DNA of 64,000 bases from Neostapfia colusana (taxonomy: Eukaryota > Streptophyta > Magnoliopsida > Poales > Poaceae), in assembly GCA_030760725.1 (NCBI GenBank), contig JASWHV010000013.1, positions 36,118,699 through 36,182,698 on the forward strand, written 5' to 3'. Below the pieces are notes generated by a model, which saw only the letters and a program-made list of their open reading frames with translations, was not told the origin of the DNA and searched no databases. Shown piece by piece: positions 32,712 through 44,341 of the stretch. Numbering within the stretch: position 1 is the stretch's first letter; every line of letters begins with the position of its first letter. Both the position numbers and the translations under genes were made by a program.

Positions 32712-33738
32712 GCAAGCCCCGGTTTGCATTAACCCTTTTTAAAAGTTTTACTTTGTTTACATGTGTCATGTGAAGTATGATTGTGCATTAGGTATAGGGT
32801 GAATGAAACCCCACTTGCATAACCAAAGGTTCCTAAAAGAGTGAGGGTAGTGTCAAGGACCTCGAGTAGACAGGCTATGCTTAATGAGTCATAGGACTTC
32901 GGTACAAGTCGAGTAGTTGGAATCTACTCGCGAGATAGGCTTGGGACACACGGGTTCGGTTGAGTGATGTGAGATCACTTTAGTAATGAAAATGAGACTA
33001 GGCAGGGGCTAGGGCGCAGCAAGAGAGAGTCTTGTGTGCGCAGCCCTGCCCGTGTCGATTGAGGACCGATCCGTGTGCGGCCCTGCTGAACAAGTATTGA
33101 ACGTACCGAAGGCATATCGGATATATGGGCCCCGATAAACCGATGTAGCCTAAACCTCCGGGCGTCGAGGCATAGCACACCGATTTATAGGTGTAGGTTG
33201 AGGGCAGCAAGGTGGAAATCTGCCAACGGGCATAGAGAGATGCTCCGTGTGGGGAACCTCCTGCTCGTTTCGGTGCGACCGGTTCGACGTTTGGGCTGTT
33301 GGGTGAAAGGTTGTCCCGTACGACATCGAGTGAGCGTGCTGTGCAGCTCCACGGGTGGGCGTACGTGACGTGCTCTTTGGGTTTTCCCTGCAGGTGTATA
33401 TCGAGTCGATTCGCCGTCCCTCGCGGTGACGAGTGCTGCTTGTTCACTGCGTCGTAACGTAGACTAATGGATGAAATATGTTGATTCAATGATGCTGATT
33501 GATATAATTGTATTGCTACATAAGTGCCACCAAACACTGCTTACTAAATTTCAGATTTCATGAACAGTTAACTTATTGCTAAAAGATGAACTAAGGATGA
33601 ACTTATAGGCGTGTCGTTTTGCTGAAATGCTACCAACCTATGTCCATTGTACACCTCATGTAGAGTTTCATGCTTAGGTGAGTCGGTTAAGTCTTGCTGA
33701 GCCTTCGTGCTCACGGTTGCTGCATAAGTGTTTTTCAG

Positions 33739-33836
33739 GTGAGGAGCCACCCATGGACTCGGAGTACGAGTCCACCGGCGAGGGTTACCCTCCGTCGGGG
33801 ACCACGGCTGAGTGGGAGCCGTACACGCCGCGCTGA
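33739..33836 (+). other. Candidate LTR-encoded terminal coding exon (El-1, 3' copy)
   Basis: Duplicate of 23318-23415. It has the same acceptor, phase and TGA stop. Confidence 0.45.
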
Positions 33837-34031
33837 GCTGAGGCGTGCAGCTAGTGTGGGTTGCCCTAGGGCTGGGCAACCGACTTTTGCTAAATAGGCA
33901 GGCGTGAGTTGTATAGTGTAGTCTTCCGCTGTGTAATAGAACAATAATTGTAACTGAAGTTTGTACTTGTTTGTACAGTTTCAGCTGTCTTTCCCATGTA
34001 ATATATTGTGTTCTTATGACGTGTGCTGTCG

Positions 34032-34052
34032 GGTGTCGCATCGCGCGGCACC
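34032..34052 (+). other. LTR terminal hairpin (El-1, 3' LTR)
   Basis: Second copy of the hairpin at 23611-23631. Confidence 0.7.
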
Positions 34053-34093
34053 ACCCTCTGCGATCCTGGATGAGCGGATTCCGGTCCGCCACA

Positions 34094-34098
34094 ATATT
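34094..34098 (+). repeat. Target-site duplication of El-1 (right copy)
   Basis: ATATT after the 3' LTR, followed by GGGTTGGGG as in the empty site at 44337. Confidence 0.97.
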
Positions 34099-35455
34099 GG
34101 GTTGGGGCTCACAAGAGTGTAGGCATAGGTTCTCCAAGCCATGACGACCCTTCTCGAGCAAACGGCATGCAATACCATGCAGAGTCCGAAGAGTTCTCCG
34201 TGTTTTTCCTCACGGCGGGGAAGAACCATTTCGGTCGCACGGTGAGCTCATGTTTCCAGCCGTTTTCCGAGTGATCAGGGTAGTGTTCTGAGCTCCCCTG
34301 GTCGCGGTGGTGCTGTAGGACCCAACCGCGGTCGGTTTCCGGCTTGCCTGGCGAACACCACGTCGTCGGAGTCGCCCGAGTTACTGCCACCGTCGAGGAG
34401 GTATTCCCGGCCAGTTAGCGCCGCCACCGAGCTCACCAGAGTGTTCCTCGTCAGGTTTTAGGCTGCAGGCGGTGAGGGTTCAGCCGTTTAAGGCACGGGA
34501 CAGCCGTTCCGACGAGGCACGGTCGCTTCTCCGGCGAGGAGGCCGGCCGGGCGCGATGTTGAAGAAGGTGGGGGCCTGCCCCACCTGTCAGTGGCACCAG
34601 GAAGGCGCCGGATCGGCTTGTGGCGCCGGATCTGATGCGGCTGCGCGGGAATAACCCCGTAGCCTCCAGTGTTTCCAAGATCTGACTGGTCCAAATTAAA
34701 ACAGTGGGCCCAGTTCCAATTATTTGAAGTTTCTATTAGAGAAATAATTCCAGGAATTAGCTGATCCTTGCAAGCCCATAACTTTATGTAGAAAACTCCA
34801 AAAAGAATGAGACCATTTTTGTTGGATTCCTCATGAGGAGTACTTCACAGAGAAACCAATTTTAGGATATGAAAATGCCCAGGAATTTCTGTAGAATTGT
34901 TTTAGTAAATGTTTTAGGGATTTATTACAGGAGCAATTATTTTTGAAATATTCCCAAATTTGGTTAGAAAATCCTTCTCATAGTTACTGATCTCCAGTAA
35001 AAATTTGGGCTTCATTGGAGTTCATTTGCTAGGTCAAATTACCTTCTCATGTTCAGCTTTTATTTGGAAAATTCAATTTAAACAGAAAACTTTTCAGAAC
35101 TCCTGTCCAACTTCAAAAATTCATATCTCTCTGATGGTAGCTCCAAAAATGGTGAAACAAATTTTGTTAGAACCATGGAGACTTACCCTAATCAGATCTT
35201 CCATTTCTAGCTATGTCAAAGCTCCTAATTTTTGCTCAAAATTCAGATAAGCATTGTAGTTGTAGGAATTTTAAAGAGTACATCGTGCAATGACATATCT
35301 CCAAATCTGGCTCAAATCATCCTTAGAGAGTCTAGTATCCACTGTAAAATTCCCAAAGCCAATTAAGGATCCTAAATAGCAATAGCTATGAATAGTAGTT
35401 CAATTCTTATAAAGCCTTAATACTTATACATGTATTTTATTACATTTCATAATAG

Positions 35456-35533
35456 TGACCGAAGTTGAGGACGCACCGGAGCCGTTGGACGTCCTCCCAC
35501 CAGAAGCTGAATTTCCGTTTAACTCGCAACCAG
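35456..35533 (+). other. Candidate LTR-encoded internal coding exon (El-2, 5' copy)
   Basis: After ATAATAG: two bases, 25 open codons (TEVEDAPEPLDVLPPEAE…), one base, then the donor CAG|GCAAGC. The length of 78 nt equals El-1. The protein keeps V-E-x-x-x-P-E-x-L-D-[FV]. Confidence 0.5.
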
Positions 35534-36621
35534 GCAAGCCCCGGTTTGTACTTAAGTACCTTTTATAAAGCTTTTTATTTGTATCACTTATGTCTAGGGT
35601 GAATGCTTGCATTAGAGTGAGGGTGATTGAAACCCCACTTGCATAGCCTTTTAAATCCTATGAAGGGTTGGGTAGTTTACAAACTCGACGAGTAGAGACT
35701 GCCATGCTAATGTTTAGGATCTCGGTAGAAGTCGAGTGGTTGGAAGCTACTCGCGAGATAGTACTTATCACCCGGAAAGAAAAGAGGTAGATAATGGCTT
35801 GAGTTATAAAAATGAGACCCAGCAGGGGGGGTAGGATGCAGTGAGCAGAGGTCTCACGTGCTTAGCCCTGTTGGTGTCGGTTGAGGACCGTCCGTGTGCG
35901 GCCCTGCTGGACAAGTATCGAACAGTACCGGATGCATACTAGCATATGGGATCCAGGAAACCAATGTAATTGGTTAACCTAGGTGCCGAGGCTTACCCAA
36001 CCGTAAATAGGAGTGGGTTGAGGGTAGCAAGGTGTAAATATGCCGGTGGGCACAGTCACACTTCACGCGGGGATCTCCTGCCCGTTACGGATGGACCGGT
36101 TCGACATTTGGGTTGCCTTTGAAAGGTTGTTGCATACAATAGAGTAGGAAGGGGTGTGGAATCACGCTTCTGAAAGTGGGTGTATGTAACGTGTTATCCG
36201 GGTGTGTCTTGATTGCAATCACCGTCCCTCGCGGTTATTTGAGTACCCGCTTGTTCACTGCGCTGTGACGTAGTAAGAAGTGAAATAAGCCAACTGAAAT
36301 GCTGTATTGAACTATTAAATGTTTTGAAACCTTGTATGCTGTAGTTATAGAGCAAATTAAGTTTATATTCCACTTTGGGCATCACCACATCGGAGGAAAG
36401 CGTTTCTTGTTTGATTGTGGACTTCCGATGTGAGGGCTGCCTAAGGCATATGAATCTGCTGCTATAAAACTGAAAGTAAGGATCAACTTATAGGCGTGTC
36501 TTTATCGCAAAGTCCTTTCGTACCTTACACATCCTTGCACGTAGAGTTCCATGCCTAGGGTTGACGGTTAAGACTTGCTGAGCCTTCGTGCTCACGGTTG
36601 CAATATTTGAGCTGTGTGCAG

Positions 36622-36707
36622 GTGAGAGTTATGAGGAAGGTTCCGAGGACGAGGCGATGCCCCCGTCAGGCTACACGGCCGAGCTGGAGCCCTGCACGCC
36701 GCCGTGA
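36622..36707 (+). other. Candidate LTR-encoded terminal coding exon (El-2, 5' copy)
   Basis: After GTGTGCAG: GT, then 27 codons starting ESYEEGSEDEAMPPSGY and ending LEPCTPP, then TGA. The phase is the same as in El-1 and E. Confidence 0.5.
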
Positions 36708-36896
36708 TCTCCGTTTACTTGCTGCTAGTGTGTAGCGTCCACGGGCTTGACGGCTGCACTTTTGCATAGCTAGGATGAGAGGCCGTATATGTATATTACT
36801 TCCGCTGTATGAATAGGTTTTGTAAAAAGACTTCCGCTGTTTTATATTAAATAAAAGTTTGTATGTTGTTCTTTATTCTTTTCGTGTGTGCTGTTG

Positions 36897-36917
36897 GGTG
36901 CCGCATCGCACGGCACC
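36897..36917 (+). other. LTR terminal hairpin (El-2, 5' LTR)
   Basis: GGTGCCG and CGGCACC around CATCGCA, 46 bases before the LTR end. Confidence 0.7.
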
Positions 36918-36967
36918 ACCCCATGCGATCCTGGAGTGGATGAACCACGGGGTGGTCCTAACAGTCG

Positions 36968-36979
36968 TGGTATCAGAGC
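36968..36979 (+). other. Primer binding site of El-2 (tRNA-Met type)
   Basis: TGGTATCAGAGC, four bases after the LTR end at 36963. Confidence 0.95.
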
Positions 36980-38544
36980 CGCATTGGGAATAGCACGCTC
37001 GAAAAGCGCTTATTTTGAAAACTTCGAAGTAGTCGAGTGAGGATTAGTCATTAAGCCCACATAAGGTCTATGATAGTACTAGTTATGATGGTGGAAAGCT
37101 AACATATTTGTTATACATTCTGTAACAACGCTCTGACGTCAGGTAAGAGGTAAGGTACGCCACCGCAGGTGGATCAATTGCGGTAACTTGCCATACGAGT
37201 AATAGTATGGAAGGTTATACCGTGGCTTGGCACGGTAGTTAATATGAGTCTCTGAACCTCTCCATGGTTCTGAGAGCATATGAAAACGCTGATCTCCAGC
37301 GTGCTTTAGGCAAAAGTGAGAATACCCCATCATGTGGTAAGCAACACGATAGTATGCAACTCTTGAACGTTCAATGCTCAAAGGGCCATACGCAGCGCTC
37401 GCCATCGGCGTGCCTCAACGGTCATGAGGCAGTAGGTGGTATCCGTTGGGTTGATAAAATTCCGAATCGTGACGACCCGTTCGCGCTCTACTCGGGTTCC
37501 CCGTCGTGTGGTGTGAAAACACGACCATGTACCTTGAGACGTGGCTTGACTCAAGGATGATGCATATGACAATGATACGGACCGTATGTCTTTATTATGA
37601 CATGGAACTGCCTGAAATGTCAAAAACCCTTGTGTGCACAATTATTGTGTGTTCTTCTACAGGTACATTAACCACGTTAGTGCATGACGTGTAGAAATCG
37701 TTTGTGAGTGACGTCCTTAGTTCCACAATTTGACACGTATAAGCCGGAATACCGGTTTAGGATTTTTCTTTGGTGAGGAAACGTAGTACCGACTGCATAA
37801 AAGTTTATTTTCAAAGAAAAGAGTCAAAATGAAGTTTAGGATTTCATTTAGGGGAGGGGTTAGTAAACTCCTATATTGAACCAAGAGTCAATTGGGAGTA
37901 TAGATTCAGTCTCAAAAACTTAGGAACAATCTCCCCTGTTTTCGGCAGAAATTTTGCTGAACTTGAACAGGGCATAACTTAATATTGGTTGAACCAATGG
38001 AGGTGTGGGATACTATTCTGGAAAGGTTTTGAAGTCCTTTACAATTTTTCTGTAGAGTTCCAGAACAAAATCTCCCTCCAAAGGGATGAAAATCTCAGAT
38101 GAGTAGGTACTGTCCAAAAACAGGGCAGATCAAATGCTCTCTGGAATTTTCTGTATTTCAACCAAAACACTTAGTTTCACCGTTTGACGTCCAGTGGCTG
38201 TTGTAAAACAGCGAGTTGGAGTCGAAGGGTTTATGCATTTGACATATCACTTCGAGTTAGTACATGTTTGGGTCCAATACAATAGCGAGGAATTACGCAT
38301 GCTAACACACTTAACATCCCGTGGTGACCCCGATGGTCGAAATGAACTTTTAACCCATAAAGTTCAATACTTTGGAACTCGATCGTTTGACACGGTCCAG
38401 GGATGTATATGGTGCATAAAGTTTATACTTTATCCATATGTGTGATTGTTATGCGCATTGTTTATCCCATTCTCGCATTACTATTGTATAGACTGGATGA
38501 GCTAAACCCACATGTGCTGATCGTTTGAATGGTATGAATGCAGA
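36980..38544 (+). other. Leader of El-2
   Basis: Shares the ordered leader blocks with El-1 and B up to about 38165, including the hairpin region near 38036-38056. About 38170-38450 has no counterpart in the other leaders and looks like inserted or replaced sequence; I see no gene in it. The leader ends ATGCAGA before the gag ATG. Confidence 0.75.
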
Positions 38545-39758
38545 ATGGTGCGGACACGTTCAACGCAAGAGGAGGGAGGTCTGAGTCAAGTTCGTGGTGA
38601 TGAGTCTCCACCTCCGGAGCAGACCACGACGCAGCAGCAACCACCTCCTCCACCGCCAAAACTTCCAAGGAATCTTGCGGAGGTTCTCGCCGCAGTGCTC
38701 GGCTCGCGCGACGAGCAAACCGGGTTACTGCAGATGTTGGTGCAGCAGAATGCGTCCCATCAGGGAGGATGCCAAGACAATGGGCAACGCCAGCCCCAAC
38801 AAAGCTCGTATTCAGAATTCATGCGACCCTTCCACCGGTCTTCACGGAGGCCGAAGAACCTTTGGAGGCGGACAGCTTTATCCGCACTCTGGAGGCGAAG
38901 TTCGGGCTGCTACGATGCACCGAACACCAGAAGGCGCTGTATGCAGCGCAACAGCTTCAAGGAGAAGCTGGTACTCGGTGGGCGAACTACACCGCCTCCT
39001 TACCGGCTGGCCATGCCGACACATGGACAGAGTTCCGGGAGGCGTTCCGGGCCGATCACATCCCTCCCGGTGTGATGGAAATGAAGCTCCAGGAGTTCCT
39101 GGCGCTAAAGCAAGGCGAGAGGAGTGCTCATGAGTACTCCAGGTTATTCAACAAGCTGGCGCAGTATGCGCCAGGATTTGTGGGGACGGAAGACAATAAG
39201 CGCAACGCTTTCTTCCGGGGCCTGAATTCAAAGATGAAGGTCCATCTCGCCTAGAGCAATCGCGGCACATTCAACGACCTAGTTAATGCCGCGATTCTAC
39301 AAGAGAATGCTCAGCGTGAGCGCGGTTCTGACAAGAGGAAACGCAGCACGCTGACGAGCAGCAGTGGTGGGACACCACAGAAATACCGCGTGGTGTATCG
39401 CTCACCATCCGGTCAGAGATGCCAGCCACCGGCGCGACCACCTCAGTTTCGCGGTCGGCAATATAATGCGCCGGGCTTTCGACCGACGTATCCACCACAG
39501 CAACAGCAGCAGCAAAGGATGGTCCCGCGTGCACCCCAGTTTCAACAGCGTGCACCGGGATTCCATCCTCAAGTCGGCGGGACCCTGACACCTTACACGT
39601 GCTATACGTGTGGCCGTGTCGGGCACATTTCAAGAGACCGCCCCGAGCCGTGACAGGGCAGGAGTGCAGCACCATATCAGGGTGCTAATCAGCCCCGCAA
39701 CCAGCCCAAGAAACCAGCACCAAAACCCGGCAACGTCCACCACTTAGCTATCGAAGAC
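38545..39758 (+). pseudogene. gag: El-2 gag (frame shift and two stops)
   Basis: Begins MVRTRSTQEEGGLSQ at 38545 and aligns along its length with El-1 gag. The frame shifts near 38825, where a few bases are missing before the P-P-V-F motif; from there it is in the pol frame. Stops: TAG at 39252-39254 and TGA at 39651-39653. The CCHC knuckle reads CYTCGRVGHISRDR, so the last cysteine is replaced by arginine. It is not functional. Confidence 0.93.
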
Positions 39759-42700
39759 GTGCCGGAACGCGAACCCGTCCTCGCGGGTACGTTCTCTTAC
39801 CTAGATCATCCCGTAGTCATACTTTTTGACTCCGGTGCCACCCATAATTTCATAAGTCAGTCTTATGTTATTAAATATCAACTGCCTATCATTCCCACAA
39901 ATAATTCATATTTGATATGTTCTCCGGGTGGGAAAATAACAGCTGATAGAATGGTCTATAGAGCACCATTACAGTTGGATGGGAATCTATATCCGACTTC
40001 TCTGATCATGTTAGAGAGTCAAAAACTTGATGTCATTTTAGGAATGTCATGGCTACATCACCATGGTGCTGTTCTTGACATCATTCCACGTGTGGTTCGT
40101 TTAAAATCTCCACTTCATGAACCACATGTTCTTATTCTTGATCGTTCGGTTCAAGAAGCTCCAGCCACCTATAACACGGAAGCCACAAAACTTGAGGATA
40201 TTCGTGTGGTCCGTGAATACCCGGATGTCTTTCCGGATGATCTTCCGGGCATGCCACCCGAAAGAGATGTCGAGTTCAAGATTGAACTTGTACCTGGGAC
40301 GACACCGATCTCACGGAGACCGTACAAGATGGCTCCGAATGAGCTGGCTGAATTGAAGGAGCAGCTCAATGACCTAATGAAGAAGGGTTTCATTCGACCG
40401 AGTTCCTCACCATGGGGATGCTCGGCGCTTTTTGTGAAGAAGAAGGATGAAACCTTGAGGTTGTGTGTGGACTACCGACCTCTCAACGCCGTCACCATCA
40501 AGAATAAATATCCACTGCCCCGCATCGATATATTACTCGATCAACTTGTGGGTGCAAGTGTGTTTTCAAAGATAGATCTTCGCTCAGGGTATCATCAAAT
40601 CAAGATCCGAGCGGAAGATATTCCAAAGACGGCCTTCTCGACGAGATATGGGTTGTATGAATACATCGTCATGTCCTTTGGTCTCACCAACGCCCCGACA
40701 CACTTCATGTATCTTATGAACTCAGTGTTCATGCCGGAGTTGGACAAGTTTGTTGTGGTGTTCATAGACGACATATTGGTTTACTCCAAGTCTGAAGAAG
40801 AACATGCCAAACACTTGCATATCGTACTTCAACGATTAAGAGACCATAAGCTGTATGCCAAGTTCAGCAAGTGCGAATTTTGGATCAGCCAAGTGCCATT
40901 CCTTGGTCACATTATTTCTGCAGAAGGCATTGCAGTTGATCCAAGCAAAATCGAACAAGTGCTGAAATGGAAGTCCCCCACATCAGTCCACGAAGTCAGA
41001 AGTTTCCTCGGGTTAGCAGGATATTATCAGAGATTCATACCCAATTTCTCCAAGCTTGCCAAGCCGATGACTGAACTGTTAAAGAAGGGGATCAAATATG
41101 TTTGGAGCTCAGCTTGCGAAGAAGCTTTCCAAGCATTAGTGAAGCATCTTACAACAGCCCCAGTGTTAGCTCAACCGGATACAACCAAGCCCTTCGACAT
41201 ATATTGTGATGCGTCCGGTATCGGGCTTGGCTGTGTATTGATGCAAGGAGGAAGAGTGGTCGCCTATGGCTCACGTCAACTCCGTAACCACGAGCAGCAC
41301 TATCCGACTCATGATCTCGAGCTTGCTGCTGTGGTATTGGCCTTGAAGATGTGGAGGCACTATTTGCTTGGGAACTTAGTGCACCTCTACACTGTCCACA
41401 AGAGTTTGAAGTATATCTTCACTCAAAAGGAGTTGAATATGCGGCAACGGAGATGGCTAGAACTGATCAAAGACTATGAGATCGAGATTCACTACCACCC
41501 CGGTAAGGAAAACATGGTTGCCGATGCCTTGAGCCGCAAGTCCCATGTCAACAATCTGTCCATCACCCCACTTGAAGAAGAGGAGCCGAGTCTGTATTTG
41601 GTTCCATATGGGGCATTGTATAATCTTGCTCTTGTCCCTACAATACGAGAGGAGATTATGGAAGCGCAGAAGAAAGACGTGGGAATGTCGCACATTCGGA
41701 GAAGGATGGAGAATGGCGAAATGAAGTGCTTCCGAAAAGATGAACACGACACTCTATGGTTTAAAGACCGTATAGTGGTACGCCATGACATGGAGCTTCG
41801 GAAGAAAATCTTGGACGAGGCTCATTTGTCCAAGTATTCTATTCATCTGGGCAGCAACAAGATGTACTAGGATCTGAAAACCAGGTTTTGGTGGACACGG
41901 ATGAAGAGAGAGATCGCAAAATACATATCCGAATGTGATACGTGTCGGCGGGTGAAAGCCGACCATATGCGTAAAGCTGGACAGCTGTAACCATTGAACA
42001 TTCTGGCGTGGAAGTGGGAGGATATCAGCATGGACTTCATTGTTGGTTTACCTCTCACGTCTCACAAACATGACTCGATTTGGGTAATAGTCGATCGACT
42101 AACCAAGTCGGCTCATTTTATCCCCGTACATACAAAGTACGTGGCCAAGCAATATGCGGAGCTGTACATTGCAAAGATCTTGTGCTTGCACGGTGTTCCC
42201 CGCTCCATTATTTCAGATAGCGGTGCGCTGTTCGTTTCTCGGTTTTGGGAACAGTTGCACACGTCGTTGGGGACCAAACTGATCCGAAGCTCCGCGTATC
42301 ACCCGCAGACAGATGGTCAAACTGAACAGGTGAATCAAGTGCTGGAAGACATGCTACGCGCTTGTGCCATCCACCACGGCAAGAATTGGGACGATCATTT
42401 GCCGTTGGCGGAGTTTTCTTACAACAATGGCTATCAAGCTAGCATCAAGATGGCGCCGTATGAAGCTCTCTACGGCCAGAAATGTCGCACACCTCTCAAC
42501 TGGTGCGAGTCCGGCGAGCGAGTCATCTACGGCATTGAACTTGTGAATGAAGCTGAAGAACGAGTGCGAGTGATACAAGCCAACCTCAAGGCTGCTCAAT
42601 CTCGTCAGAAAAGCTATGCAGATAAAAGACGCCGTCCTCCCCACTTCGACATCGTGGACCATGTTTATGTCCGTGTGTCTCCGATGAAGGGAGTTCACCG

Positions 42701-43082
42701 TTTCGGAGTGAAGGGTAAACTTGTGCCGCGGTTTATTGGTCCGTTCACCGTCATTGAAAGATGCGGACCCGTGGCCTATCGCTTGGATTTACCAGCGTCG
42801 CTCGCAGGCATTCACAACGTCTTCCACATCTCTCAGCTGAGGAAGTGCCTCAAACCCTCTGCTGAAATCCGTACAGAAGACATAGAAGTTCTTCAACCGG
42901 ACCTCACGTACACGGAGTATCCCATCCGGATCATTGATGAAAAGACTCGCTCCACGAGAAACCGGACCTTATGGTTCTACAAGGTCTTGTGGAGTAACCA
43001 TACCGCTGATGAGGCGACATGGGAAAGCGAGGACTATTTACGAACATATTATCCGGACTTGCTATCATCATATACCCGGTAA
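39759..43082 (+). pseudogene. pol: El-2 pol (two stops and active-site losses)
   Basis: One frame for protease, RT, RNase H, integrase and chromodomain, broken only by TAG at 41868-41870 and TAA at 41988-41990. Protease LFDSGATHNF and RT FIDDILVYS are kept. RNase H has YTVHKSL where El-1 has YTDHKSL, so a catalytic Asp is lost. Integrase has SDSGALF for SDRGALF; the triad D, D, E and the zinc-binding residues are otherwise present. The chromodomain (VLWSNHTADEATWESEDYL) is intact. So little damage points to a rather recent loss of function. Confidence 0.95.
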
Positions 43083-43133
43083 AGTTTTCCCCACTTTACT
43101 TTTCCTTTGGAATCTCGGGACGAGATTCTTTTT

Positions 43134-43146
43134 AAGGGGGGAGGGA
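43134..43146 (+). other. Polypurine tract of El-2
   Basis: AAGGGGGGAGGGA directly before the 3' LTR at 43147. Confidence 0.95.
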
Positions 43147-44336
43147 TGTAAAATCCCCAAAAGTGGTAGCAAGAAAATTCAGCTCATGTACACTTATGAA
43201 AAATGAGGGGAATTAAAACTTTGAATTATAATGGGGTAAGTTCAAAGTGAGGGTTTAGACTTCCCAAAACTTCCAAACATGGAGATCTAAATTCATAACT
43301 TGGATCTTCATAGTCCAAATATTCACCCTTCCAAATTTCAGCCCATTTGGAGGAGTTTCAATATTTGTTTGGGATTAAAAGGAGAAGCCCTTTAATCTGA
43401 ATTTCAAATTCAGTTTCAAATTCCAATTCCCTCAATTTGAAAATTGGGTTTTACAAATGCGTTCTCCACCTTGTAATAAGCAGCCATGCCAAAAATTGGA
43501 TACTTTGGAGCTGGTTTGCTATATTTTTGAGGCAATACAAAGTGGAGAATTCAAACTCTTTTTCAAATTCAAATGATCAAACCACATCCAAATTTCACAC
43601 CGAATTCAAACCGTTTGAATTCAGCAAATTCAAACTTAACTTGGGGTGAAAGTCTAGCCTTAAATTTTGAGTTGCTGGATGGAAAAGATCAGAGAAAGTT
43701 TGATTAAACAATGGGGGGAGGTGGGGCCCATTTGTCAGCCACCCACAGGAGCTACCGCCTTTGCTCCATTCGGTCGAACAGCAGGGGCGCGACAGCTCCC
43801 ATCTCCGACCCACGCCCGAGGTGTGCCGCGCCACCTCCTGTTTCTGCCGCCTACTTGATCATCCGCGCGTGCCACAGTCCCAGCACAACCCCCCTTGCTC
43901 TCTCGGCCGTCCACCGACGTGTTTTTCCTTTTCCCTGCTCAGTTCGTGTAGCCTCAGCCGCCGCTCGGTTGATCCGCGTCGCCTGTCCGTCATCGGCACC
44001 ACTCTGACGTTGTCACGACCGGTTGAGGTCGTAGGAAGGTGCGCAAGGCCCCCTAGTTCCTCTCTGACGACAGTCCCTGTCATTCCTTTGAGCTGGTCCC
44101 GAGAACTGACCTAAGTTCATCGTTCCACTTTCCAGCTTGCCGCCACGACGCCGCACCGTCGACCGGCCACCCCCGGCTCGTTCACGCTCATCCAACCGGT
44201 GTTCTAGGTGCGTTGTCGACCTTTCTTGCTGTCCTCCCAGTTTGGAGCTAGGTCATAGCCTAGGTTGGCCGGAATTCAAAGTTTGTCACCGGCGGTTCCT
44301 TGGAACCGAGTTGAAAAAAAGGGAAATTCCAGGGCC

Positions 44337-44341
44337 ATATT
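44337..44341 (+). other. Empty insertion site matching El-1
   Basis: Single ATATT between GGGCC and GGGTTGGGG, the sequence that flanks El-1 on both sides in the 5' LTR. Confidence 0.95.

Larger units (their letters stand above)
19680..34093 (+). mobile_element. El-1: intact Ty3/gypsy chromovirus (Tekay/Del-like), 14.4 kb
   Basis: All parts of an autonomous LTR retrotransposon are present: 3993-bp LTRs at both ends, tRNA-Met type primer site, leader, one uninterrupted gag-pol frame, polypurine tract and perfect 5-bp TSDs. The LTRs keep a constant offset of 10,421 bases throughout, and I noticed no mismatch in the stretches I compared. That points to a very recent insertion and a possibly mobile copy. 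The clade is inferred from the chromodomain, the domain order and the long LTRs. Confidence 0.97.
30101..34093 (+). repeat. 3' LTR of El-1 (3993 bp)
   Basis: Same length as the 5' LTR with no indel, and no difference noticed in the stretches compared. It ends CCGCCACA, followed by ATATT. It carries the second copies of the exon-like segments (32634-32711 and 33739-33836) and of the hairpin (34032-34052). Confidence 0.97.
34099..36963 (+). repeat. 5' LTR of El-2, right part
   Basis: Continues the LTR interrupted at 19679 and matches 44342-47205. It holds the rest of the GC-rich block (to about 34690), AT-rich sequence, the exon-like segments 35456-35533 and 36622-36707, and the hairpin 36897-36917. 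It ends CCTAACA, against CCCCACA in the 3' LTR. Confidence 0.95.
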
